A stretch of 64,000 nucleotides of DNA, taken from the NCBI GenBank assembly GCA_907165135.1, contig OU015566.1, forward strand, positions 2,792,501 through 2,856,500, written 5' to 3'. Made by a program: the position numbers and the translations under genes. Position 1 is the stretch's first letter; every line of letters starts with the position of its first letter. This document shows, piece after piece, positions 1 through 10,869 of this stretch. The notes under the pieces were generated by a model. The model worked only from the letters and a program-made list of their open reading frames with translations. It did not search any database and was not told the DNA's origin. This DNA comes from Oikopleura dioica. Its lineage: Eukaryota > Chordata > Appendicularia > Copelata > Oikopleuridae.

Positions 1-397
1 TCCGAGCCCTTGACCATCCGGCCACTTGTCCATGTCCAAAGATAATTGATAGTCATGCAAAATTGGAAGTCACCTCAAGACAGGATCTCCTTATCCTCAA
101 AACTGCTTTCCATAATCCGGTGAGAACGTGGACTTTCCCTTTCCCCTTTTCTTGTCTTATCGACATTCGCGGAAAATTTTTCGCGTTGGCAAAACTGAAA
201 ACTTTCATGTCAGTGAAAATTTGAAGTGTTCAACAGCCGCAGTTTTAGGCCTATCTTATCGTTATTGGTCAAGTTTTGGAGGGCAATAAAAGTCGAGCGG
301 TCTCTCTAAAATATTGATAGCTAGGATAAGAAAGTAACTCCCGGAAGCAATAATTATTTTGACCCTTGCTAAGTCTATTTTCCTGTCTACATTTCAG

Positions 398-3091
398 CGA
401 GACGGAAGTACTGAAAGACTTATCCGTTTCCCCCACAATGGGGCTAATCTTCTTTTCAGGATGATTTCCGAGGGTCTAAAAATGGACGGCTACGGTCACT
501 GCTTTGACAACGTCGTCGGCGACCGACCATGGACAATCTACCAATCGAACGGCGTCCAATGGGGACAATTCGCTAAGTATAAATTTTATCTAGCTTTAGA
601 GAACTCAGTTCACTGCACGGATTACATGTCCGAAAAATTTTGGAGAAACTCGCTGCGCCAGGGTCTTGTTCCCATTGTCTCAGGTAAAATAAAACGACTA
701 GAATCGATAAGCCGCTTGCGGCTTCGAGTTGAAAAAATGAAGCCGCGCGAAGCGCGGCTTTTTCATTTGAAATCTCGAAGCCGCAAGCGGCTTCTCGATT
801 GAAGTCATTTGTATATTTTAAAAACGGGCGGGAATGAGTAATTATGCTCTAATTTAAAGCAACCATGAAAAATGTCTGAGCTATTCGAGATAAAAATGTG
901 TGTTGAGGAAATAATTACATGATAATAACGGTAAAGGGTTCTCGCTCTTCTTCTTTCTGAAGAATCGCGGTCTTGAAATTGAGTGGTTTTTAGATAGTTT
1001 CATGACTATTTTTAGAAAAAAAATTTTGTCGATTTTCAAGGATCGAGCTCTTCCATTTGATTATGCAATTTTTTCAGGAACGCATAAAGCAGATGTAACA
1101 AAAATGGCTCCTCCAAACTCCTTCATCCACGTCGAAGATTTTGCGACACCAAAAGAACTTGTCAATTATCTCGATTATCTGGATAAAAATGACACCGCTT
1201 ACGAAGAATATCACAAGGTAAGAAGAAGACCAGCATATGTTGGTTCAAGCCTGATTACACGGCCAACGCATTTCTGACGTCAAGTACAGAGTAGCTTCTT
1301 CATTTAACTCATAATTGCCTCAAGTGCTTTTCACCAGGTGCGAGAAAATTGGATCGAAAGTGGAAGAAAGGCTTCTTGTCTATTTTAAAGAAAAAAAATC
1401 ATTCAAGAATAATTTTTTTGCAATTTTTTTTCGGCCGGATTTCACGATTTATCCTATTTTTGAAAAACACCGCGGAGCCAGTTCGAAAAGAATTAGAACT
1501 CCGAACATTCGAACAAGGATTAAGCTGATCTCCAGCGATGTCACTTCTCTCGTTATTTTACTGAGAGAGCTTACTGGCCACGTTGACACTTGCTCAACAT
1601 ATTTTCTCTTCTCTCGGGTTGTGCTTATTGAAGCTTGTTTTGAGTCGAAACAGTATTTGACGGGATCATGAGTTTTCATGAGAGCAAGCAAATATTCGGT
1701 CAAATTATGGCTTTGATAGATAATAGGGCCTTAATTAAGACCGTCGAAATTAAGACCAAAATTTCAGTCGAAATTTAGACCAAAATTTTAGTCAAAATTT
1801 CGACCAAAATCTTAGTCAAATTTCTACCAAAATCTTAGTCAAAATTAAGGCCAAAATTTTAGTCGAAATTAAGGCCAAAATTTTAGTCGAAATTGAGACA
1901 AAAATTTACCTGAAAATTAAGACCAATCAGATGCCTGTATTCGCTCCCTATACCAATCAGAGTTCCAAAAAACGCCTATCTTTTCTTCCCTCTAAAATCG
2001 GCTCTAGAAAGCCGTCTCTCTCTTACCTCAAGTCATTGGTAAAACACACGTTCCATCACACTTTCGCTGTGATTTATTTTTCCAGTTGGATTTGTCCCTA
2101 CCTGTTAGTTTATAAAAATAAAGTGAGCACACTCGAGCGCGGTCTATGATCTCAATAAATAAATTCTAGAGCTTTGCTCTTAGATCGACGTTTCGTTTAC
2201 CCGCGGATGTGGTTAAGGCCAGGGATCTAAATTTTTGCCGAAAATCAATTGCGATTGCGATGCGATTGCGACGCAAAATACTCCGGAAATTGCGATTCGA
2301 TTGCGATTTTTTCGCAAATTGCGAATTTTTCGCGAATTGCGATTTTGTCGCTATTTTCGAAATTTTAGCGAAAAAAGTACCTTTTCAAAGAATTTAAGAA
2401 AATTTTTTGGAGTCAGGCTTTCAATTAAGCCTTAAGAGCACAGAATATATGCTCTGAGTCAAAAAACACTCATGTCAGAATACCAAGGGAGCATTTTGAC
2501 AAGACCGAAATTCCCAAAAAAATCGCAATTTGCGAATTATTAGCGAAAACTGAGTTGCGATTGCGATGCGATTGCGATTAGATCAAAAAAGTTTTTGCGA
2601 TTGCGAATTTTCTGCGAAATTTCGCATCGCAATCGCAAAATATTCGCAAATTGCGATTTTCGCGAAAAAATTTAGATCCCTGGTTAAGGCTATACCAACT
2701 CGGATTTCCGAGAGAGAACACTTTAGAAACGGACGCCCTTAAGGGGGTGGTGGTCGAGAATTAAGATTTTTCAAACCATGATTTCCTTTTTTAGTGGCGA
2801 CTTCTTGAGCCTGACTTTGAGAAGCCTTTTTATATGCAGCCAGAAGAGACGATGATTTGCGGAATTTGCAAAGAAGTAACAAAGAGGAAAAATCTCGGTT
2901 TTCCGAAAAGAATCATCAAAAGTGTCGCCAACTGGTGGTGGGTTAATCAACATGATGATCAGGAAAGGGTTATTTTTCGGGAAAAATTAGTCGATTTTTC
3001 AGGAGCCGATAGAAAATTTCGACAAATTTTGCGTAGAAATTTTAACCAATCAGAAGCCTGGATTTGGCTTACCGGCCAATCAGCAGCCTAG
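398..3091 (+). CDS. GT10 (alpha-1,3-) fucosyltransferase, 3' exons, partial
   Basis: Likely Golgi type II enzyme transferring fucose from GDP-fucose to glycans. Exon 398-683 carries the GT10 signature around YKFYLALENS, followed by TEKFW-like and VPIVSG segments. Exon 1078-1217 continues with SFIHVEDF and ends YEEYHK. Exon from 2795 begins WRLLEPDF and holds a CGIC cysteine pair and a basic region, as at the C-terminus of this family. Phases agree (683 phase 1 to 1078; 1217 phase 0 to 2795). The N-terminal membrane anchor and stem exons lie left of the window or were not recognised. The second intron (1218-2794) is swollen by repeats and an hAT-like insertion. The reading frame runs from about 2990 into a short inverted-repeat element before the stop at 3089-3091, so the true C-terminus is uncertain. 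Confidence 0.8.
701..800. repeat. Nested inverted repeat (hairpin) in fucosyltransferase intron
   Basis: Outer arms (701-727 against 773-800) are near-perfect inverted copies built on AAGCCGCTTGCGGCTT. Inner arms (about 736-768) form a second hairpin on GAAGCCGCGCGAAGCGCGGC. A related GC-rich hairpin core occurs near 22055-22075. It looks like a small foldback/MITE insertion in the intron; no target duplication was identified. Confidence 0.7.
1737..1925. repeat. Degenerate tandem repeat, about 20-24 bp unit
   Basis: Around eight diverged copies of a unit like GACCAAAATTTTAGTCGAAA follow each other. The unit itself is a partial palindrome (AAAATTTT). It sits inside the long second intron of the fucosyltransferase. 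No coding sense is visible. Confidence 0.8.
2220..2682. mobile_element. hAT-like non-autonomous element with 8-bp target duplication
   Basis: The ends are inverted repeats beginning CAGGGATCTAAATTTTT and ending in its complement. They are flanked by the direct 8-mer GTTAAGGC at 2212-2219 and 2683-2690. An 8-bp duplication and CAGGG ends are typical of hAT transposons. The 463-bp interior is low-complexity, built of GCGATT and GCAATC words, with no transposase. It is inserted in the fucosyltransferase intron. Confidence 0.85.
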
Positions 3092-3134
3092 TATCCGCCC
3101 ACGCATAATTTGTCGAAATTTTTCGCCGAACCCT
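3004..3134. repeat. CCAATCAG inverted-repeat element, copy 1
   Basis: Short inverted-repeat element with the arm TTTCGACAAATTTTGCG and its complement, containing two internal CCAATCAG octamers in the same orientation. It shares arms with copies at 4496, 4675 and 7091. It overlaps the end of the fucosyltransferase reading frame. Confidence 0.7.
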
Positions 3135-4495
3135 AATTTTTTTAACGATTTTTTTATTCTTTCAAAAATTCAATCCTTAAAAAGTGCATCGCTGGGCAAA
3201 CCCTGCCATCCTGGATCCACGAAATGCCAATTGTCTCGATGGAAAACTCTTTCGATGAATTAAAACATCTACCAATGCAGACATTATAAAAACAAAAAGA
3301 AAAAAAGACGCCCAGAAAAAAAAATTATGCAAAAATATGCTTGTAAATAGAACACTGTACAAAGAATTGTATGTCGCAAAATCTGACCAGATTGAATAAA
3401 AAACAATTTTATTCCTGTAAATTTGGATTTGTTGTTGATGTTCCTTGTTGTTTTAGAAAATTTTTCGATAATTGTAATCCGATCGGTAGCTGCGGTTTAA
3501 CGATAGAGGGTTTTCTGTGAGTAATAAACGTGAACCCGGAATTGGATGACAGAGGATTACTTCGTTGTTTGTGGCATTCTTTTATTTTTAAAAATATCGT
3601 TAAATTTGATGTTGATGGATGCTCATTTCTAAACGCACCGTTGACAAATCGGCGTAATCCCCGATTTTCAAAGCTCATTACGTTACTCTCCTGCACAATA
3701 TTCAGTTTCCAGCGAAAAAAGGTAGATTGGGCAAAATTAAATGGTTAATTTAAATTCTGACTAGCCCAAAAAATGGATCTTGGTCTCTTATCTTTCGATA
3801 AGAATTTAATTTTTGACCATTTATTTCGGCTCGAAATCGATTTCGAATTTATAAATTGAACTCTTTGAACCAAGAAAAGCTCGTTCGAAAAAAAAGCTTT
3901 TGATTCGAAATCGCTGAACTTTATTTCACGCAATTTTTTTCTCGTTGATTTAACCTTTTCTCGACAACGCTTGACCCCTGTCAGCTCGATTATAAAACCG
4001 GATTTTCGAACCATTTCGAAAGTTGATTCTTTTTTTTTCTTTGAACGATAGTGAACTTTTGATGTTTCAAATTCTTGTAACTGTAACTGTTATTCAGCAG
4101 CAGGGGGGGAGATCTAATCTTATTGTTTTGAAATAAATTATTGCGGGAAAAACAGCTTCCGAGATAATGAAAAGATTTAGCAATATCAAAAATCATCAAA
4201 AAAAAGCAGGAGGAAAGATAAATGAAAGCATTGAACTCAACTTTGAACAGAAAAAATATTCCAGAATTTGAAGAATGCAGAAAGCTCACATTCAAAACAA
4301 GATTCAGTTTTATAAAAAATGCGCATTTGAAAATTCGAAAAAGGTCGTGGAGAGCGAATAATTAACCTGTCAGTTTGCCGCCACAAAGTGACGCTTTAGA
4401 AATTGGTTAGTCGACTGCATTTGCATTACCAATGCTAATTCCAATGCTGACATCAGGGAAAATTTTCGAGCCAAACTCAACTGAGTCATTTTTAT
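3135..4495. other. Intergenic stretch, nothing recognised
   Basis: AT-rich DNA with no reading frame that shows domains or exon-like structure. Only short open frames without similarity are present. Confidence 0.5.
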
Positions 4496-4654
4496 GGGGA
4501 GGTGTCTTGATCCGACGAAAAAATTTCGACAAATTTTGCGTGGAAATTTTTAACCAATCAGAAGCCTGGATTTGGCAAACTGGCCAATCAGCAGGCGAGA
4601 AGCCGCCCACGCAAAATTTGTCGAAATTTTTTTGTCGATTCCAGACACAATCCC
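4496..4654. repeat. CCAATCAG inverted-repeat element, copy 2
   Basis: Ends carry GGTGTCTTGATCCGACGA and the complementary GTCGATTCCAGACAC. Internal arms (GACAAATTTTGCGTGG / CCACGCAAAATTTGTC) and two CCAATCAG octamers match the other copies. Confidence 0.75.
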
Positions 4655-4674
4655 ATTTTTATGAAGGTTTTTAA

Positions 4675-4780
4675 GGGGGTTGCGTCAGGAACCGACAAAA
4701 AAATTTCGACAAAATTTTGCGTGGGCTGCTATTTCAACGCAAAATTTGTCGAATTTTTTGTCGGTTCCAGACACCTCCCC
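4675..4780. repeat. CCAATCAG family element, copy 3 (internally deleted)
   Basis: Same termini (GGAACCGACAAAAAAATTTC and complement, then CCAGACACCTCCCC) but the centre containing the CCAATCAG octamers is missing. It lies 20 bp from copy 2. Confidence 0.7.
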
Positions 4781-5256
4781 TTCTTTAAGTTTTATGACAA
4801 ATAGTCGATTTGTAGCGAAAACAAAAAAGACTAAAGTTAATTCCAACCACGTTGCGAAAAACGGAAGTATCCCTCATTAAATAGCTGGCCTTATATTTTG
4901 ACTACCGACAAATTGTTACATACAAATTGAAACAAACGAGGAGCCCACAGATCAAAAAAGAATTAAGTGCGTCACGTCAGAAAACATTTTCGATCACAAA
5001 TTATCTTCACGTGCATAAACACATGTTTCTTGATGATAGGAGATCGGAACCGTCGGAACCAGAAGTGACAATCATGATGCGCGCTCGCTGAAAAATGAAA
5101 GCAACGAAAATAATTCTTTGGAAATCGAGAAGCTGCGGTAATGGAGAAGGGTCAACTCGCGAGCAATTTGCAAGGAACAAGCCTTTCCACATCATTTTTT
5201 GCATTCTAGAGTGGTCAATTTTTAAATCGATTTTTGCGGAAACAACGGTAACTTAA

Positions 5257-5594
5257 GGACCCCCCCCCGTCAACAAATTTCCTCAAAAAATCGAAAATTT
5301 CAAAACAGCCATATTTTGGCTTCTAAGTGTGCCTGGAAGTTGAATACATCATAAAAACTTGTCCAGAGTAATTTTTGACCAATAAAAATCTAAAATTTTA
5401 GCAAAATTGGGCCTTTATTGTCATTTTTCGTCAAAAAGTCCAATTTTCAAATACGATTTTGAGGGTGTTAGCGTCGAGATAGACCCCGAAAAATGAAGCC
5501 TCAAAATCGTTTTTTGACCAGAAGAATCCATTTCTGGGGTCAAAATTTTGAAATTCCGAAAAATAATTTTTAAAAAATTGTTGACGGGGGGTCC
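5257..5594. mobile_element. TTAA-flanked inverted-repeat element (piggyBac-like MITE)
   Basis: Terminal inverted repeats GGACCCCCCCCCGTCAACAA and TTGTTGACGGGGGGTCC, flanked by TTAA at 5253-5256 and 5595-5598. There is no coding capacity. TTAA target duplication is characteristic of piggyBac-type transposons. Confidence 0.75.
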
Positions 5595-5598
5595 TTAA

Positions 5599-6064
5599 GG
5601 ATATGCCTTCGATTTGCTCTTTTTGCTAGGTAAATTAAAAATTACAAGGTTGAGGATTTTGTCCTATTTTTAAAAATCAAAAATCGGTATTTTGATGCTC
5701 TTATCTCATTGGTAATCTGTCGATTTTTGAGCACGTGACGCGGCTGAGCTGAAAATCACTGATCAAAGGTACTTTTGGTCTCTTGAATTTTTATCCTCGG
5801 GCACGTTATGAGCCCGACTCAGACTGATTTTTGAAACTTGTGAATATCTCTGAGTCAAGATTTGCATAAGTCTTCCAAGAGAAAGATTCAATTTTCTCTA
5901 ACGAAAAATTCCGGCAAAATTAAAAATTGGAACGTGAATTGTTTATCAATTTTCTTATCAATATTCTTTCCAAAACAGCTTCTTTTGGACTTTTAAAAAG
6001 TGAAAAAGAAAATTTCTTTCCTGAGAAGGTTATTGCGATATATTCTTGACGGGTTGTCATCATA
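5599..6064. other. Intergenic stretch, nothing recognised
   Basis: No exon-like or repeat structure could be recognised between the two TTAA-flanked elements. Confidence 0.5.
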
Positions 6065-6068
6065 TTAA

Positions 6069-6933
6069 CCCCACGAGTCCAATCGGAGGGCGTAACCCCA
6101 CGAGTCTAAGTCGACATTTTTTGTCGAAATGGCCTTCCCGATGAGATAACTTATTGAAAATTAGTACTTATACTAATTGAAACGTGCTCTTTCACATGGT
6201 GGTCTTTTTTTTCTCTAGCATGAGTAGAACATGATTTATTTGGTCTGACCCAATTTAACAAGCACCGTTCCATCTATTTTTAGCGACGCGCTAATTTTCA
6301 AATCTTCATGACAATATTTGAATGGAAACAGACTGAACCAATTAATTAGGCCAGGGTTTTAGCAGGATTACTGCATGATGTATAAATGCTTCCGTTTTTG
6401 CTTCCTGTATTACCATTCTTTACGCGCTTGTTTTTCAAAAATGTCTGACTCCGAAAATGAAAATGAGAATGAAGCTGAGAGATTTCTTTCCGATGAAGAG
6501 ATCACAGAGTTTCTTGAAAAAGTTGAAGAAGAATTGTACTGTCTGCCTTCTTAAAACTTTCACCACTTGAAGTCATCACTTCGATTCCTAGCCCAGACTA
6601 GCTTTTCTTCATTTTATCTAATTGTAAATATCTTATTTGAATTCTACGCATTTGAAAACCTATATGTACCTTTTTGAACGAAATAAATCCGATTCTTTGA
6701 TCCGAAATAATTGTCGGAAGGTTATGGCACGTACTTTCACGTTGGTGCAGAAAGTGATTAATCCGGTACCAAGCGACACCAAAAGGGATTAGCGCGCTCT
6801 TTTTTTGGTCAGAGGTGCTTAATACCAGTGTGAATACACATTACATTTTTCAGCTCGATCCGGATCACAGATAGATCAGTACAGCTGATTAAAACCGGAT
6901 TTCGACAAAAAATGTCGACTTAGACTCGTGGGG
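6069..6933 (+). mobile_element. TTAA-flanked element, deletion derivative of a piggyBac-like transposon
   Basis: It begins CCCCACGAGTC and ends GACTCGTGGGG, flanked by TTAA at 6065-6068 and 6934-6937. A perfect 37-bp inverted repeat lies at 6094-6130 and 6899-6935. The left end holds a second partial copy of the tip (6069-6079). Inside is one short acidic reading frame (6441-6554) followed by an AATAAA-like signal near 6683. The catalytic part of a transposase is absent, so the element would be non-autonomous. Confidence 0.75.
6441..6554 (+). CDS. 37-aa acidic peptide, possible N-terminal remnant of a transposase
   Basis: ATG at 6441 to TAA at 6552-6554 inside the TTAA element. The peptide is Glu/Asp/Asn-rich (begins MSDSENENENEA, then FLSDEEITEFLE). 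PiggyBac-type transposases have acidic N-termini, so this may be what remains after deletion of the catalytic domain. This is inference; the peptide alone is too short to assign. Confidence 0.4.
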   Translation: MSDSENENENEAERFLSDEEITEFLEKVEEELYCLPS

Positions 6934-7090
6934 TTAAATCATCGCCGGTGAGCGTTAACATAATAAATTTTTAACGCCATAAGCGGCGGAGGAATAATAG
7001 TCGCTGCCATATTTTTATTGTACGCGGTTGACCGCAAATCAATAAAAAATTTTATCTTAGGCTAGATCTTAATCTTCGTTAGTATCTTCA

Positions 7091-7246
7091 GGATGGTGTC
7101 TAGAACCGACAAAAAAATTCCACAAATTTCGCGTGGGCGGTTACTCGGCTGCTGATTGGCCGGTTTGCCAAATCAAATATTCTGATTGGTTAAAATTTCC
7201 ACGTGAAATTTGTCGAAATTTTTTTGTCGGTACCAGACACCTCCCC
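7091..7246. repeat. CCAATCAG inverted-repeat element, copy 4 (opposite orientation)
   Basis: Ends GGTGTCTAGAACCGAC and complement. It has the internal CTGATTGG octamers of the family, here in reverse orientation to copies 1 and 2. Confidence 0.75.
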
Positions 7247-7549
7247 GTATCTTCGGTAGAACTGGCAGCCCTAGAAAGTTCAATGTGGACTGAAGAATTT
7301 TTTCTAAAAAATAACAAAAAAAAATTTTTTTGTTCAAAAATGGACATTCGTACCGATGGGGGTCAGCAGAATTTTTAATTTGCGCAGATGATATCGACTG
7401 AACCTCGATTGATGAGCCCGTTCGTCCATAACCGGCATACCAAACATTAAATCTCAGACTAGGCAATAAACATGATCGTTAAACGATTTTGGCCTTAATT
7501 TACAATGTTTGTCACTCGTTGGTCACTCGTGGAAAACATTTCTGCTAAA

Positions 7550-8440
7550 ATGAAGCTTTTTTATCTTTTTACTGCAAGTCTTGCAGAGAGACAACGGGGC
7601 AATATTACGGCTCTAGCACGATCTTCAGGTTCCTGCGCGGCAGTCGATAATCCTAAGTGTTGTGGAAGTCAATTCGAAAGCAACGGGGGATCTTGCTCCA
7701 ATGGATGCTATTGCGATGCCGTTTGCTGCTCGTATGGCGACTGCTGTGATGACTACGATACCACCGGCATTTGCAATGTCTTAATAGGAACCAGAGCGCG
7801 ATTTCATTCTTATTTTTCCAATAAAAAGAAAAAAATTGTCACTCTGTCGATTAGGCTCTTGTGGTTTCCAAAACGGCGACCCAAATGCACCTGGCCCAGG
7901 AGGAGCATCCAACACGACTACAACGACGACGACAACAACAACAACAACTTCAACGACGACGACCTTAACAACAACATCAACAACCACAATCGTTCAACTG
8001 GAAGAGAAATACGACGAGCTTGAATTCGTTCTCGACGACGCTGTTTCCGATCATCCCAACAACGGCCTCAAGAATTTCTACAAGATAAAGCAGCGATTCG
8101 GCTGGTTTAATGACTACGTTGATAGTCCCTGCGTGAACCCTGCCGGTGCTGGCCCAGGAAAGGCTTTTTGATAAAAATCGACAAATTCTTGAACAAAAAT
8201 CGACAAGCTTTCGTAAAAGGAGTTGCACCAGACTACATTGATCCTACCATCGCCATCACTGATCCTTGCCTCGCCGCCGAAACCTTCTACAACTCCCTCC
8301 TCGGCTTCTACGATGACTTCGTCTGCTTGGATCGAGTTCCACCAAAGATCGCCGCCAAAGTCCCCGCTCAACTGGCCCACGCGAAGAATCTCTTCAACCG
8401 AATCTTGAGAAAGACCCCAACCTGCTCACCAATCGTCTAG
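7550..8440 (+). CDS. Secreted somatomedin-B protein with Thr-rich mucin-like stretch
   Basis: Begins MKLFYLFTASLA, a short hydrophobic leader. Residues about 28-70 match a somatomedin-B domain: paired cysteines CCGSQF, then CYCDAVCCSYGDCCDDY. Next exons give a Gly/Pro segment, a run of about 25 Thr (7915-7990) likely O-glycosylated, and an unnamed Cys-containing domain (ELEFVLDDAVSDH... to TPTCSPIV). Exons fit as 7550-7787, 7855-8157 and 8208-8440, joined by introns that begin GA and end AG (7788-7854, 8158-8207); both are phase 1. The C-terminal domain is shared with the gene at 9365. A larvacean house (oikosin-like) protein is possible but unproven. Confidence 0.7.
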
Positions 8441-9364
8441 GAAAAATCATCGAAAATTCAATCAAAAACTTTTAAGAGCATTCGATTAATGCTTCACTTA
8501 AATTATCATTATTTATCTCAAAAGAATAAACAACTCAATTATAAAATGTCTTTTGGATTATTTTTTTGAGTCCGATGATTAAAATTCGGATTTTCTTCGA
8601 CAAGTTGTCAAGATATTTTATTTTCAGCGGTCAGCGTCAAACCAATTTTTATTTAACAACCGGAAAATAAATGCTGAAGATTTAATTTGATGCGCTTCTT
8701 GGTGAAGCAATTAAACATCTGAGAAGGATAAAATTAACGAGTGACCAAGAGACTAACCCGGATCGTCCATGATCATGGACCATGATTCATGGTCAACGGT
8801 GGTGTCGACGTAGATTTCCCTCGGATAGCAATTATTAGAAATTAAAAAAAAAACATGGCTGGGCGTTTCCATTTCTAAAATTTAAAATATTTTTCATCAC
8901 TGTTCTTTCCAAAAATATCAATTTTTGCAAAGAAAATATAATTCATTTGAAATTTCCATTTATATTTTATTTGGAAAAATTTCATTAAAATTTCTTATGT
9001 GACAAACTCCCTTGCGGGCATTACGAAGAAGTTTTGGTTAAAGACCGCTTCATAAGAAGCTTTAATTTTGGCAAAAACGGCAAAAAATGATGGAAAATAA
9101 GCCACATTGCTGGAACAACATTTGGAGTCAACATGCAGAATTTTTGGAAAAAATAATCTCAATAAAAAAAAACGATTCACCATGTGTGTCTTCTTAAATG
9201 TACTCAGAGGTAACTCGGGTAAAAAAAAAGACTTTCAGCGATCGGAACAGGAGTCAACGACGGTAGTTAGCGCCCCTTGATAGCAGCATAACGATTGTCG
9301 ACAGGGATTTATAAAAACGAGGATTAGCAGAATTCGAAAGAGACAATCTTCATTTTCAAAAGAG
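8441..9364. other. Intergenic stretch between two related secreted-protein genes
   Basis: Probable 3' UTR and poly(A) signal of the upstream gene (AATAAA near 8525) and the promoter of the next. A small palindromic cluster built on CATGATCATGG lies at 8769-8800. No gene recognised. Confidence 0.5.
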
Positions 9365-9865
9365 ATGAAGCTCGCCGGATTTTTGTAACCTTAGCCTCGG
9401 CTCATCAGGTCCACAAGGAAGGAAAAGTAGTTCGACCAAAATCAGTGACATGCGGAGCTGATCATACAGGCACAGATGAAACAGTGACAATTACATCTCC
9501 AAACTACCCAAGCGACTACAACGATGGCGATTATTGTCAGTGGACATTCCAGGCTCCGATGGCTTCTCATGTATGTTTCGTTGGCTACAAAATAGAGGCA
9601 GATGCATTTATTCTTGAAGGTAGGCAAAATTATCGAAAATTATCGAAAATTTATCTCTGAAATCATTAATTCAATTAAAGATGACACTGGTTGCAGCTAC
9701 GATTCGCTGTCGTTTGAATCACCTGAGACACCAATCAAAACTTTTTGCGGAGAATCGGATATTCTTACTAGAAAACGAAGATCTCATTGCGGCTCCTCTT
9801 CTTACTACTCTTCTTACTACTATTCCTCCGGTTCCTCTTCTTGCTCTTCATCCTATTCATCCTAT

Positions 9866-9897
<32 letters not shown>

Positions 9898-10836
9898 TTC
9901 TTCTTCTTCTTCTTCTTCTTCTTCTTCTTCTTCTTCTTCTTCTTCTTCTTCTTCTTCTTCTTCTTCTTCTTCTTCTTCTTCTTCTTCTTCTTCTTCTTCT
10001 TCTTCTTCTTCTTCTTCTTCTTCTTCTTCTTCTTCTTCTTCTTCTTCTTCTTCTTCTTCTTCTTCTTCTTCTTCTTCTTCTTCTTCTTCTTCTTCTTCCT
10101 CCTCTTCATCATCTTCATCATCTTCATCATCTTCATCATCTTATTCATCCTATTCGGAGTACGATTTTCCGGATGCCACGGAAGACGGGTAAAATCACCT
10201 CAAAAATAATTCTTTCAAGTTTTTTCCAGCATGGCTGATCCTTGGCTCATCGAAGGGGCCAATTTAACCATAACATTCCTTACGGATGGGTCTGTCACAT
10301 ATCCCGGCTTCTCCATCGATGTCACTCCAGGAAAACAGCTAAAAAAAGCAAAAAATTGAAATTAAAAAGAAAACTTCTTTTGAATTTTAAAAGTTTTGAA
10401 CCAAACTTGCGTTGGAGATCTTCTCCCAAAGGAGTTTGATTACCTTGAATTCGTTCTTGACGATGCCGTATCCGATCATAAGAGTGACGACTTGAAGAAC
10501 TTCTACAAAATCAAACAACGACTTGGCTGGTTCAGTGACTATGTTGACGCTCCTTGCGCTAACCCCGCCGGTGCTGGTCCAGGAAGGGGTTTTTGATTTT
10601 ATTTTTGGATTTCTCGAAATTCCAGAAATCCGAACCCCTTACCAGGATTTGCACCAGACTTCGTTGAGCCAACCATCGCCATCACCGATCCATGTCTTGC
10701 CGCTGAAACATTCTACAACGCCCTTCTTGGTTACTACGATGACTACGTCTGCCTTGATCGAGTTGAAGAAAGAGGGGTGACGAAAAATTCTGCCCAAAAA
10801 CTTGCAAAAGCGAAAAACTCTTCAACCGAATCTTGA
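9365..10836 (+). CDS. Secreted CUB-domain protein with poly-Ser insert; paralogue of 7550 gene, frame-damaged
   Basis: Exons 9365-9619, 9681-10188, 10230-10330, 10394-10582 and 10646-10836. The CUB domain starts at CGADHTGTDE (9456) with SPNYPSDYNDGDYCQW, continues TGCSYDSL and closes with NLTITFLTDGSVTYPGF. Between CUB strands lies an in-frame Ser run encoded by a TCT microsatellite. Then follows the unnamed domain shared with the 7550 gene (LEFVLDDAVSDH, KQRLGWF, PTIAITDPCLAAETFYN). Introns 10331-10393 and 10583-10645 start GA and end AG in phase 1. Two single-base shifts are seen: in the leader at a T-run near 9379 (giving an immediate stop) and near 10815 in an A-run, which removes the Cys-containing tail present in the paralogue. 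It may be a pseudogene or an assembly error at homopolymers. Confidence 0.65.
9875..10098 (+). repeat. (TTC)n/(TCT)n microsatellite coding for poly-Ser
   Basis: About 224 bp of uninterrupted TTC repeat with degenerate flanks. In the frame continuous with the CUB domain on both sides it reads Ser. A canonical donor at 10188/10189 after the run joins in phase to the end of the CUB domain, which argues that the run is exonic. Confidence 0.85.
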
Positions 10837-10869
10837 GAAAGACCCCATCTTGCTCACCGATTGTCTAGA

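Noticed and set aside
2230-2690. Possible CRISPR-like or tandem array from GCGATT repeats
   Set aside because: No regular repeat-spacer pattern; the ends and 8-bp duplication show a hAT-like element, and the organism is an animal.
8769-8800. Palindromic cluster around CATGATCATGG as an operator
   Set aside because: Too short and isolated to call a regulatory site.
9768-10238. Poly-Lys, poly-Leu and poly-Phe reading frames over the TTC repeat
   Set aside because: Only the Ser frame is continuous with the CUB domain on both sides; the others are shadows of the microsatellite.
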